Below are positions 1 through 8,800 of a stretch of DNA of 33,664 bases, in pieces. Numbering within the stretch: position 1 is the first letter of the stretch; each line of letters begins with the position of its first letter. The position numbers and the translations under genes were made by a program. Below the pieces are notes generated by a model. That model was not told where the DNA came from. It searched no databases and saw only the letters and a program-made list of their open reading frames with translations. Source of the stretch: CAYUPI01 sp964446585 (GTDB taxonomy: Bacteria; Verrucomicrobiota; Verrucomicrobiia; Limisphaerales; UBA8199); the NCBI GenBank assembly GCA_964446585.1, contig CAYUPI010000061.1:1-33664 (forward strand), given 5' to 3'.

Positions 1-68
1 ATGGTTGTCTTTCTCAAACCAACCAGCGGGTGTCCACTTTTTTGGGGGAAGGGCTCTTCAGTGGAGTA

Positions 69-198
69 TCCTCGAGCATTGCCAATCTGGAAAACAGTCT
101 CGAGCAACTCCGCCTCGCGGGCCTAGCACGCAGCCTGAGCCTGCGCTTGCAGGAAGCGGCCGCCAGCCGCTTGACCGAAGCTGGTCCCTTTTGAAGTG
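69..198 (+). pseudogene. IS21-type istB (transposition helper ATPase) 5' remnant
   Basis: About 43 codons read as the start of an IstB-type helper ATPase of IS21-family elements: a Leu-rich amphipathic stretch containing LENSLEQLRLAGLARSLSLR, which is the usual IstB N-terminal helix, then a stop at 196-198. A full IstB is about 250 residues, so the AAA+ ATPase core (Walker A and B) is absent. The bases just before it (30-60) include a run resembling an IS21 terminal or intergenic sequence, but I cannot place an end exactly. The product would not be functional. Recognition is by the N-terminal motif alone. Confidence 0.5.
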
Positions 199-380
199 AC
201 CGCTGACAGCCGGATTCATAAGCTCCTGGGTTGCTATATTGTTATTGTGAAACGACAATGTGGAAGTATATTTGTTTTGTGTACACATAATCGCTTGAAA
301 CCGTGTGTTCGTTACAAATGCGGGGCTATCGGCAAAACAACTCGTGGTCAAAGACAGTGCTGTTGCAGTCGACTCGGCTC

Positions 381-1955
381 ATGAGTCGCTTCTCCGAGTA
401 TTTACGACAATTCCTGGCACAGTCGAGTACAGTATCTACGCAGTCGATATTCAAGGGTCTTACGACCATTATCATCGTCAGATCTATCGTGGAAAGTCTG
501 TTAGAGGAGAGTCACACAGTTGCGATCGGTGACGATTTTTATGCTGCAGTTCTTGGAGGCGCTCACGTGTATATCTCGTGGCTTTGCCTATTTGTTTGCA
601 TCGGAATCATAGTTTCTATTTATGTCTCTCTCACTCTCAAGCATTCACTTTTGCTGGTACTCTATTGCTCACCAGTTATCATGATTGTTCCACTGCTTGA
701 TTACTTCACGAACGGCGGTGCTTCCATCCGTTATGGTGCAACATATTCCGACCTTTTGTACAACTACACTCACTTATTCTCACCTTTCGCGCACATTCAC
801 ATGGTTTCGACTGGTGTCAGAGTCGAAGTGTTTTTAGTTACGACCGCCGCCTTCCTCGTGACGCTGAGCCTTGGCAAATCCCTGATTCGCGCTATCGCAT
901 TCGCTTTGACGATTTATTCGACAATTTTCGTTTTTGGCTACTTACCTGCTTTGCATCTTGAATTACCAGGACTTGGTCCATCCGAATCTTGCATCTCAAT
1001 GTATCTTCCCGTCGTTTGTATTCTTTTGAGCGCCGTTGCCATATGTCTGGGTCGAGAGCATTCCGCTTGGCACGGTTTGGCTCTATACCTGTTATATCCG
1101 AGTCGACTAATGTTTTACTTGTTCATTATGATATTTGGGATGATTTTTGCATTAGAGAGGGCTGGGACAATCAAAGTTGCCTTGGACAATGGGACGATCT
1201 CAAGGCTAGTGCTCGCGATCGCATCTATCACTCTGCTGTTTATTTATTCGAAGCTTACAAATGACGCCCAGGACAGAGACATTGATCTCGTTTCTAACCC
1301 TCGCCGATTAGTTGCAACTGGAGCGATTCTTCCAGCGGAGGCTTCAAGGGTGGGAACTCTTTTTGTCCTTCCTTCTTGCGTTTTCGGTTTGGCCGCTGAC
1401 CAATTTTTTGTCTTTCTGTGGCTAACGATCCTCGCCTCCTGTGTCATTTACTCTCAGCCTCCATTCCGCATGAGACGCTTTTACCCATTTGGTCATCTGC
1501 TTCTTTCATTTATAGGCACCTCGGTTTTCGTCGCGGGTGCAACATTAGTCGCGTCTAAAGATGTGTTTCATGTTGCGGATTTGCCTCGTTTAGCGGCATA
1601 TATATTTTTGTGTTTTTTCTTTTTATCCCCTATAAAAGATCTCAAGGACATCGATGGCGATCCCGAGGGCGGCGTGATGAATATTTATAATACCATCCAA
1701 TTCCCAAAGACAATCAGTTTGCTCGCGATAATGGGATTCCTAATAATGCTAATTCTTGCCTTGCGGCTCATCGGCGCCTTTAGCTTTGTCGTCTATACGA
1801 TGATTGGAGTGTATGCGGCAGTTGCGCTCTGGGCGATCATTCGATCGCCAGATGTGAGACGTCTTGACTGGATTCTTCAATTGAGCTGGTTGCTGATTTG
1901 CGGGGTGGGGGTTTCGTGGCTTCTGGGTCTTGTTCAGAGGGCGTCACACTCTTGA
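381..1955 (+). CDS. Polytopic membrane protein with C-terminal UbiA prenyltransferase domain
   Basis: A 524-residue, very hydrophobic protein. Residues 1 to about 270 form an uncharacterised block of roughly seven or eight membrane segments that I do not recognise. The C-terminal part matches the UbiA superfamily of membrane prenyltransferases, which join a polyprenyl diphosphate to an acceptor using Mg2+. The first Asp-rich motif is N294-D295-x2-D298-x3-D302 followed by NPRR; the second is D420-x2-D423-x-D425-x-D427. Both Mg2+-binding motifs look intact. UbiA enzymes are normally about 290-300 residues, so the long extra membrane domain is unusual. The frame is open from 303, but Met at 381 is a plausible start; neither start has a clear Shine-Dalgarno. 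The gene looks AT-richer than its neighbours, which fits recent acquisition. Substrate cannot be predicted. Confidence 0.8.
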   Translation: MSRFSEYLRQFLAQSSTVSTQSIFKGLTTIIIVRSIVESLLEESHTVAIGDDFYAAVLGGAHVYISWLCLFVCIGIIVSIYVSLTLKHSLLLVLYCSPVIMIVPLLDYFTNGGASIRYGATYSDLLYNYTHLFSPFAHIHMVSTGVRVEVFLVTTAAFLVTLSLGKSLIRAIAFALTIYSTIFVFGYLPALHLELPGLGPSESCISMYLPVVCILLSAVAICLGREHSAWHGLALYLLYPSRLMFYLFIMIFGMIFALERAGTIKVALDNGTISRLVLAIASITLLFIYSKLTNDAQDRDIDLVSNPRRLVATGAILPAEASRVGTLFVLPSCVFGLAADQFFVFLWLTILASCVIYSQPPFRMRRFYPFGHLLLSFIGTSVFVAGATLVASKDVFHVADLPRLAAYIFLCFFFLSPIKDLKDIDGDPEGGVMNIYNTIQFPKTISLLAIMGFLIMLILALRLIGAFSFVVYTMIGVYAAVALWAIIRSPDVRRLDWILQLSWLLICGVGVSWLLGLVQRASHS

Positions 1956-2019
1956 GTCTGCTGTTATAGATGAGCTTTAGCGATGCAGGCTGTTCGGCCA
2001 TCGAGCAACCGCCGTGATG

Positions 2020-2202
2020 CGGAAATGCTGAGGAGGCGGCAACGGCTTTCGCAAGAGCCACTTTTGGCTCCTTTACCATTCGGACAAGATAATCGGCCAG
2101 GAACCGCTTTGAGAAACGAAAGAGAGCGCCTGTCTGCACGCTGGTTGCGTTGAATACAAATCGAGGCCCTTCGTCATCTGGGGGAAGATCCTCGAGCGTA
2201 GC
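2020..2202 (-). pseudogene. Patatin-like phospholipase internal fragment
   Basis: On the minus strand this frame reads ATLEDLPPDDEGPRFVFNAT, then LQTGALF-like and RFSKRFLADYLV segments, ending in VAASSAFP. This is the conserved central part of bacterial patatin-like phospholipases (lipid acyl hydrolases), in which the VAASSAFP segment follows the strand carrying the second half of the Ser/Asp dyad region. The nucleophile motif GxSxG upstream and the DGG motif downstream are both missing, so it is an internal remnant of about 60 codons. It is joined directly and in frame to a HicB-like fragment at 2203. Confidence 0.6.
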
Positions 2203-2294
2203 CCAGGTGACACAGCCCGGCAATGCAGGGACTATCACCGGGAAACCGCCGTTCTCCAACGGTGAAGCTCGATTTTATAAGTAATTGCCTCCAT
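2203..2294 (-). pseudogene. hicB: HicB-type antitoxin N-terminal remnant with frameshift
   Basis: The minus strand has ATG at 2294 followed by MEAITYKIELHR, then, one base out of frame, ENGGFPVIVPALPGCVT. Together these reproduce the N-terminal beta strands of a HicB antitoxin (hydrophobic strand, ENGGF turn, PALPGC signature). The frame change lies around 2259-2263, consistent with loss of one base. The HicB homology stops at about 2203, where patatin-like sequence takes over. No hicA toxin is recognisable nearby. The remnant cannot make an antitoxin. Confidence 0.5.
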
Positions 2295-2351
2295 ACGTGT
2301 GTGGAGACCGACCACGCGATCGCCAAGATTCCGACCAAGACTGAGGAGACT

Positions 2352-2738
2352 ATGGAGCAAATCCGACTGAACGCGGGAGATAACCCGCAGGCTGCGGAGC
2401 ACGCAGTGGAAGCGGTGAAAAGCATCAAACTGGCAGCGCAACGTGGCTCTGCGGTTATGATTCCCATGAGAGAGTCGATCGTGCAAAGCACACGCGACGC
2501 GAAAGGGGTTTTCATCGAAATTGGTTACTATCCTCAAGTTTTCGATCTTGCGATTCAGTGCTGCACGTTGTTTGAGGAGGGTTTAGGCCCGCCAGAAAAT
2601 TATAAGACATTGGTGGACAGTTTATTGAAGGCGCGTTTGTACATGCGGGCGGTCGTGACGAGCTTTACCGCGGCGGCGGAAAAAGCGGAAAAGGCTTTGA
2701 AAGTGCTACCCACAATTCCAGCCAGCAATATCCCGTAA
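2352..2738 (+). CDS. Small helical protein of unknown function
   Basis: A 128-residue protein beginning MEQIRLNAGDN. The frame is open from 2223, but ATG at 2352 is preceded by a good Shine-Dalgarno (GAGGAG at 2343-2348), so I place the start there; the longer frame would overlap the hicB remnant. The sequence is mostly predicted helix with heptad-like Ala/Val/Leu spacing, a single internal pair of cysteines and no signal peptide or membrane segment. I do not recognise the family. A GC-rich hairpin follows 21 bp after the stop. It is flanked by decayed genes on both sides, so it may be cargo of a former mobile element. Confidence 0.55.
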   Translation: MEQIRLNAGDNPQAAEHAVEAVKSIKLAAQRGSAVMIPMRESIVQSTRDAKGVFIEIGYYPQVFDLAIQCCTLFEEGLGPPENYKTLVDSLLKARLYMRAVVTSFTAAAEKAEKALKVLPTIPASNIP

Positions 2739-2740
2739 AT

Positions 2741-2973
2741 GGAGGGAACAAAAACGAGCGCCGGTGCAAAGCCGCACCGGCATTTTGTGCTGCAGATTTG
2801 GTGCAGCGCGACAAGTATGGCAAAACAGAAACGTGGGGCTGGGAGATTAATCACAAAAAGCCGGTTTCCGGGGCGGCGCCGACGATCTGGACAGCCTGCA
2901 GCCACTCCAGTGGGAGAACAATCGCCATAAGGGTGACGACTGGTCGAAATGGGGTTGCAGGGTGACGTCCTAA
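2741..2973 (+). pseudogene. HNH endonuclease remnant (frameshifted)
   Basis: One frame reads GNKNERRCKAAPAFCAADLV, then RDKYGKTETWGWEINHKKPVS. After a single frame change around 2868-2880 the homology continues as GGADDLDSLQPLQWENNRHK and GDDW to a stop at 2971. This is the layout of short bacterial HNH nucleases: GWEIxH gives the first catalytic His, the NLQPLQWENNR-like segment carries the Asn and the final motif is KGD. No ATG is in frame with the N-terminal part, so the start also seems damaged. It is a decayed homing-type or phage-type nuclease and is not expected to be active. Confidence 0.55.
2760..2786 (+). terminator. Hairpin after the 2352-2738 gene
   Basis: A perfect 8-bp stem, GCCGGTGC (2760-2767) with GCACCGGC (2774-2781), encloses a six-base loop and is followed by ATTTT. 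It is placed 21 bp after the stop of the 128-residue gene and could act as a weak intrinsic terminator. The same bases lie inside the decayed HNH frame, so part of the symmetry may be accidental. Confidence 0.4.
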
Positions 2974-3001
2974 TGATGTGAGCGGGGAGGCTCAGCGAGC
3001 T

Positions 3002-3283
3002 TCAAAGTGCTTTCCTGCCCGCCGCCTTTACTTTCTTCCACCGTGCCTTTGCAATTGCCGAGAGCTTGGCTTTCGCGCCCGCGCTGAGTCTCCTCTTTTG
3101 CTGGCGCGGTCGTTTGCCAATCGCTCGCCTAATTTTGCGCCGGCTCGCGGGAACCGCGGTGGCGCTCGATGGAGAAGGCGTACCGAGGATCCGTTTTAAC
3201 TCTCGCTCAAGCGACTCAATTTTTTCCTTGAGTTTGGCAGCCTGCCGAAGTTGGGTCGCGGAGATGTTTGCAAGTAGTTGCAT
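3002..3283 (-). CDS. Small basic coiled-coil protein, Lys/Arg-rich C-terminus
   Basis: A 93-residue protein starting at ATG 3283 (MQLLANISATQLRQAAKLKE); a TTG three codons upstream is an alternative. Residues 8-35 form a predicted coiled coil (LRQAAKLKEKIESLERELKR). A Ser/Ala/Pro linker follows, then a very basic tail with KIRRAIGKRPRQQKRRLSAG and AKAKLSAIAKARWKK. I recognise this as a common type of small protein in Verrucomicrobiota and relatives, with a coiled coil plus an S-A-x-x-K-x-K-I-x-x-A-x-K-A-R-W tail. The tail suggests nucleic-acid binding, but the function is unproven. It stands alone, on the strand opposite the HNH remnant. Confidence 0.65.
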   Translation of the reverse strand: MQLLANISATQLRQAAKLKEKIESLERELKRILGTPSPSSATAVPASRRKIRRAIGKRPRQQKRRLSAGAKAKLSAIAKARWKKVKAAGRKAL

Positions 3284-3369
3284 ATCGCCCAATCTTCGTA
3301 CTGTGCCGAAAAAGTCAAGCGCGCAGAACTGAATCGCGGCTTAGTCTCTCCAAAAGCTGCACTTTGGAA

Positions 3370-3381
3370 CTTGGTACCAAG
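3370..3381. repeat. Perfect 12-bp palindrome
   Basis: CTTGGTACCAAG is self-complementary across all 12 bases. It lies in the gap between the basic small protein (starting at 3283, minus) and the end of the 558-residue gene (3507, minus). It might be an operator for the 3002-3283 gene; nothing else supports this. Confidence 0.25.
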
Positions 3382-3418
3382 AGATGGTTCCGGCCCCTGG
3401 GCCCACCATATCGCTAAC

Positions 3419-3510
3419 TTACTTCAGGCACAACCGGCGGGTGACGTCTTCACCGTCGATGGCTTGCACAAGCGTGGTCAACACTGCAAAATCACCCAAA
3501 CCTGCGTCAC
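3419..3510 (-). pseudogene. Short protein-like frame after the 558-residue gene
   Basis: Immediately after the 558-residue gene's stop, a different minus frame reads DAGLGDFAVLTTLVQAIDGE and then DVTRRLCLK before a TAA at 3419-3421. It is open back into the end of that gene and looks protein-like (LVQAIDGEDV). It could be the true C-terminus of a neighbouring gene lost by rearrangement, a frameshifted extension of the 558-residue protein, or chance. I do not recognise a family. Confidence 0.2.
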
Positions 3511-5183
3511 GTCTGGCGCGGTCCCTGAGAGGCTTCACTCGTCTTGATCTCAGATTTGCATTTCTCTGCTTGTTGCTGCAGGCGGTTAAACAGCAGCCCT
3601 GGTGTCAAGCCAAAGACTGCGGCAACCAACACGCCCACGAGATTCTTCTCGAGATCGAAGATATCAGTCAGAGCGGGCGGACGTGGCTTGTTTTCAGTAT
3701 CCGCAGGCGAAATCCCCTCGCCGCTCGGATTTGTAGCCGTGGGGATCGGGTTAGTTAACGACTGCGTCTCCATGTCGGCGGCCGTTTTGAAGCTGGAGGG
3801 ATTTGTCATCGCTCGCACTGCGTTGCTCGCGGATTGGATACTCGCGAGTGAGTTCGTCTTTGTGAGTGGTGCGTTTGTTATCGACAGAGTTGACTTCGGT
3901 CGGACATTCGAAGGTAGCCGCTCTCCTTCCTTTGGCGAAAACGCATTTGTAGCGTACGGCAGGGTTGCTACCAGGAGAACCCCGCCAACCGCAGCCAGTC
4001 CGCAGAATAGTGGCGTACTGTAAAGCCGCGCGGTTGAGAGTCCGTAGTCCGCAACGTCCCCCTCTTCTTGGGATTGGCTACGAAGTCGGCTTAAGAGTCC
4101 AATCGTGGCTCCTACGAAATAGAACGTCGCCCCTGCCACAACCGATCCGCGTGATGCTCCCATGATCATCGGGATGGCCAGCAGCATACACGCAGTCAAG
4201 CCGGTAAAGATGGTCGTTCCTAAACTGCGGTTACGACTCACGACCAGTCCGTCATAACGGTCGTCACGGTACTCGTTGAGCGCGCGCCGGACCATACGCA
4301 AGAGCGCTCGCGCCGCCTGGTGGCGCTTTCCTGGACAGGGGTCATCTTGAGCAGGTACCGGCGGTTTCAACGCCCTACTTTCCTCCACAGATAACTTAAG
4401 AAAATCCATGGCGCAGGGATCCAGCGCGATAACGCCGTGACGCAACTTGACCAACAGCTCTTCCCGGTTTTCAATTTTCGAACCGAGCAATCGCAACTCG
4501 TCATAGAGCGCGCCCGCGATGACGGTCCGATCCGGCAGGACCTCGATCAACGCCTCCTCCGCACGGTGGAGGCGCTTCCAGAGATTGATGTACCCGGTGG
4601 CCAAGACCCACGCCAGAGCATTCTCGGTGTTCAGCTCTGCCTCTATCCTTTGGACCTGATCCGAGGCCTGGGCGTCCGCGGTTTGCATTATCGGCCGTGT
4701 CTCAACGTCCTTCTCTGAACTTGCGATCTCTTTAGCTTGGTGCAGGCGGGCTTTCAGTTGGGTCAAGCGATGCTGTAGTTCGCCATGGCTGCTTTGGTTG
4801 CAACGCTCAGCGGTCGGCAAACCGCAGCACAAGTCCGCTGCCAGTACCCACAGGAGTACAGCAACCACACAGCTTGCAATTGGTGCCATATAACCTGCTG
4901 GGCGAATCAAGAACGTCACCAGCGCGCACACGATTGCAATGATCGGCAACAGAGGCAGCGTTACCACCAGTGCTGCCTGATGGTACGAACACCTACCGAA
5001 TCGGGCCAGGGCGAGCGCAGCCAAGGACGCCCCACTGACGACAACGACCACACGCGCTACAAACCACGGCTGTTCAGTCCCTGCAATTACGGGCGCGAGT
5101 GCGCACCCGGAAGCAATCGCAGCCATCCCGATGCGAAGGTAGAGATCTGGCCTCCAGAGCAAGCGCTTGATTGATTCACTCAT
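3507..5183 (-). CDS. Large multipass membrane protein, unknown function
   Basis: A 558-residue protein. Four membrane segments occupy about residues 17-117. A cytoplasmic region follows (about 120-310) with a coiled-coil start (LTQLKARLHQAKEIASS) and a conserved-looking helical block (GYINLWKRLHRAEEALIEVL, then DELRLLGSKIENREELL). Further membrane segments lie near 320-362 and 385-405. A Thr/Ser/Asn-rich, probably extracytoplasmic loop spans about 410-500, and a last membrane segment sits near 508-530 (LVGVLVAAVFGLTPGLLFNR). No enzyme motif is visible. It lies downstream of, and on the same strand as, the 1028-residue receptor-like protein, though 640 bp separate them. I treat the pair as functionally linked by inference only. 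The start ATG at 5183 has a weak AATAGG upstream. Confidence 0.65.
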   Translation of the reverse strand: MSESIKRLLWRPDLYLRIGMAAIASGCALAPVIAGTEQPWFVARVVVVVSGASLAALALARFGRCSYHQAALVVTLPLLPIIAIVCALVTFLIRPAGYMAPIASCVVAVLLWVLAADLCCGLPTAERCNQSSHGELQHRLTQLKARLHQAKEIASSEKDVETRPIMQTADAQASDQVQRIEAELNTENALAWVLATGYINLWKRLHRAEEALIEVLPDRTVIAGALYDELRLLGSKIENREELLVKLRHGVIALDPCAMDFLKLSVEESRALKPPVPAQDDPCPGKRHQAARALLRMVRRALNEYRDDRYDGLVVSRNRSLGTTIFTGLTACMLLAIPMIMGASRGSVVAGATFYFVGATIGLLSRLRSQSQEEGDVADYGLSTARLYSTPLFCGLAAVGGVLLVATLPYATNAFSPKEGERLPSNVRPKSTLSITNAPLTKTNSLASIQSASNAVRAMTNPSSFKTAADMETQSLTNPIPTATNPSGEGISPADTENKPRPPALTDIFDLEKNLVGVLVAAVFGLTPGLLFNRLQQQAEKCKSEIKTSEASQGPRQT

Positions 5184-5823
5184 CGCCTATTAACCATCGG
5201 TGCTCCACTTGAGTCGTGTTCCGCCAAGTTCCATGTGTCTTGGACCGAATCTTGTTTTTTCTGGAGGTGCCCTAGATTCAAATCAGTCGTGAGAGCGCCA
5301 ACGGGTCCCGTTTTAGCATCAATGACTTTCGATCTATATACGCACGAGAATGGGCAAATCTTTCAACGATATTGCGCAAAGAAAGTCAGGAATCGGTAAT
5401 TCCAATCATAGAGTAATGCAGCCTCAGCACGGTTGAACCACATCGGACAGCCTGGATTCGGGGCAATCGGCCGTCCTGCGGTAAATCTATTAACTTGCGG
5501 AGCGGAAGCTACTAACTTCGAGGCATGTCTCGATCCGGGGGACCAATTTCAGCAGGCTATCTGATTAGATCCGAAGATGCCAAGAAAACAAGCCACAGGC
5601 GACGAAGCAGATGCTCTCTTGGTGCGGGAAATCGCAGAATTGCGCGGAGAGCTTGATCGGATGCGCGCGCACTGAAAGAAGCGGTAGATTGATGTTACCA
5701 AAGAGCCCAAAATAGAGCTATGCTTTCGAGCAACGTTATCGTCTCCCAGCACCTTGCGCGATGTTAATCACGCGCTTCAATGAAATTTGGATGGAAGGCG
5801 GCGAGGGAGCTCCAGGCCAGCCA
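5184..5823. other. 640-bp gap, no convincing gene
   Basis: No frame here looks coding over any length. The only protein-like piece is a 33-codon plus-strand frame at 5577-5678 (MPRKQATGDEADALLVREIA, then ELRGELDRMRAH), a short charged helix that stops abruptly and may be a remnant. The gap probably holds the promoter of the 558-residue gene near 5184-5260; I see no clear -35/-10 pair. Confidence 0.4.
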
Positions 5824-8800
5824 TTAATGCCCGTTGGCAAGGTACTGAACTAAGGTCAAAAGGCCGGTGCCGCCAACGGGAATTAACACCGCGCGAAGCA
5901 GCGGGTGCTCGGACCAGGGGGCAAACGTTCCTTGGTGGATGTCCCTGATCTCCCGGAGGGCCACTCGGATCTGATCCACGCGTTTGCGGTCAGGTTTCTC
6001 CCTTGCTTGGAGCAACTTTTCCATCAGTGTGCCGACGGCCTTGGACCGCGCGTGTTCAGCACAGCGCCGCAGCATTCTCGCGCAGTACAGAGCACAGGCT
6101 GCCATGAGGCAGAATATGGCCACCAGGGGCCACGGCCAGTCCCAAGTGTTGAAGACAGGATTGCGTGCGATCACCAACAGGAACAACAGTGTGAACGGGT
6201 AAAAGATCAATCGCCCAACCGTTTCAGTCAGTCGCGCTATTAATTGGATGTCGAGCCACTCGATCATATGATTGTGCGCCGTGCCCGAGTTCGTCCCGAA
6301 CTCCTCCAGAATGGCGGTGGGCCAGGTGCTCGGATGTTCCTGCAGTTTGTTGATGAATTTGGTGCACTGCCCAGTGACGTCGACGACAAAGAAGGTCACC
6401 AGCATCGAGACGATGAGGCTGCTCCACTGCATAACCAAGTCGACGAAACGGCTGTCCTCGCCACGGCAAGGGGGTCGGTACAATCCTCCAATCGCCACCA
6501 GACTAATGTATAACACTAGGCTGCACAAGGTCCATTGTCCAATGCGATGCCACCGTTTGCGCAGCGAGTTCCGCTGCCGATAGTCGCGAAACAGCTTGGC
6601 CACGTCGACAGTAACCTCCGGGCTCGGCGCATCCCATCGCTCCAGTCCCACCGTGTCCGAGATGAAGGCGTTCACGGCGCCGAAGGATACCCGCGCGGGT
6701 CTCGTGGGCGGGGGAGTTTCTGCTACGTCGAGTTTAAAATCACGCGCCAATTGACGATAGACGTTTTCTGTATCCAGTTTCCCTTTCGCCAGGAAGTATA
6801 GGCCCAGAAAGATCGCCACGAGTCGCAGACATTCGGTTGGCCAGATGCTCAAACCACCAAGCATCGACCACGGTTCGCCCATGCTTTCGTGCTGCTCGGT
6901 CCAGATGAGCCCGATCAGCAAGATGAGAGCTATGACGAATCCCCACACGATGAACATGAAAGCGAACGGACGATCATTTCCGAACTCGCACTCGATTTGT
7001 TTGTGGAGGTTGGGGCGAAAGCGCCCCAGAGGCCAAACAGCCGCCAACGCGAGCCGATGGACTGTAGCGCTGAAGCGGACAAGCGAGGCCAGGGTCATCA
7101 ACAGCACGACAACGATTCCTCCTAACACGTGGACACGGGGATGCCAGCGGAGTCGTTCAGGGTAGAGGCTAGGCACTTTCGCGTTTGGCGCGTCGACAAT
7201 ACCGTTGGTGCCGAGTTGGTACAGGCCGTCGTGGCCGACCTCGAAGAGTTGCGGGGCGACCTCAGAGAGCTTGTTGGTGGAAACAGAACCCAGCGCCATC
7301 TGGCACGCGAGGTACAGCCCGGTCTGATAACTGTCACGAAAGCGCGGTAGTTCACCTTGATATGCCTTGTTTAAGTCCAAGCCGAAGCTGGAAGCGATGA
7401 CCAGATTACGTGTCGACTGCCACTCGAGCGGGTGCAAGAGCCGCGCGTCGACGTCTGTCGTGAAAAATACGCGGCCAGGAAATAGCGGACGTAGCGCTTG
7501 CAGTAGCAACAATTTGTCATAGACATCGCTGCCGATCACGCCAATCGCTTTGAGCTCTCTGCCATCTTTTCGCGCTTGGTGATCGAGTTCTGTGAGCTTG
7601 GACGCCAGTCGGCGGGTGTAGTCCAGCTGACTGTCTCCCTCGGGCCGTTCCATCTCGTAAACCGTTTGCTGGCCTTCCCTCCCCTCGGACTTTCCGGCCG
7701 AGGTCTGTGCTTCTTTCGGGGTTGGAATATTCCCGTCGACGCCCCGCAGATAACTGAATTGCCAAATATTGGGGCCGAGCCGGCCCCACTGGGATAAATG
7801 TGGGCCCTCAAACGACTTGACGAGGCCCGCCAAGCTATTGAGGGAACCTCTGCGAATTCTCTCGACGACGGCCGCGAACGTGATAGGTAATGCGCGGCCG
7901 TAATGGCTGTCCCATTCCGAAAGCAAGACCACGCAATCCTGCCGGTTGGTCACCTCCACACCCCGCAGTTTGAGTTCGCCCACCAGGCTTTCGCACAGTT
8001 CGTCGTCGGTGCAACCCACCTGCCGAAAGTGGAGGCCGTTGTCGTTCCACAACTTCGCCTGCACTGCCGCTCGGGTGTTTTTCAATGGGTTCTCAATCAA
8101 CACCGCATCCGCCGCTGACGCCCAGGAGGAATACACTTCCAAGGAGCCCTCCTGCAGCCCAGGAGCTACGCGGGTAACCTTGTTAGTGTCACCGAGCATA
8201 TTGAGCAGCGTCGTGGAGCTGCGCGGGCCGATTACTTCGAACGATAGATTTGTCGCCCTATCAATCTGGCCGCTGTGGAGCAGACTGATTAATTGGCCGA
8301 GACGCCTGACGGGTGAGTCTTTGAATGCCTCGTCTTCCAGCCACAACACCAGCACCGTCTCGTAGCGTGGCCCGAGGGAGCCAATTCGGTGGGCCAGAGG
8401 GGATCGGGCAAACCATTCGAACGGGACGATGAGTTTGTCCCAATAATTCGTGACCTCAAAGTATCCGATGTGTTCGTCGTCGAAGGGGACATAACCGGAC
8501 ACGCCGAGGGACGCGACCACAGCATAGCGGGTCTTCAGTCGTGATTCGTGGTCGTCAGCATACGGCCGGCCCGTCTCCATGACCAACATCACCGCGACCT
8601 GGTTGGTGGATTCTTTAACCTGGCTGGCCAAATCGCTGGCCACCTCCTTCACACTGTGGCGAGCGTCGCGGTGATCGTTGGTGGTGTTCAAGGTCGTAGC
8701 GTGATTGTTAGCTGCCTCATACGGGTCTTGCCACAGTCGCGCTTGCACGTCCTGGACGCCCGGTTTTTCGGATTGGTGTTGAAACGTTTCCGGCGGTCGC

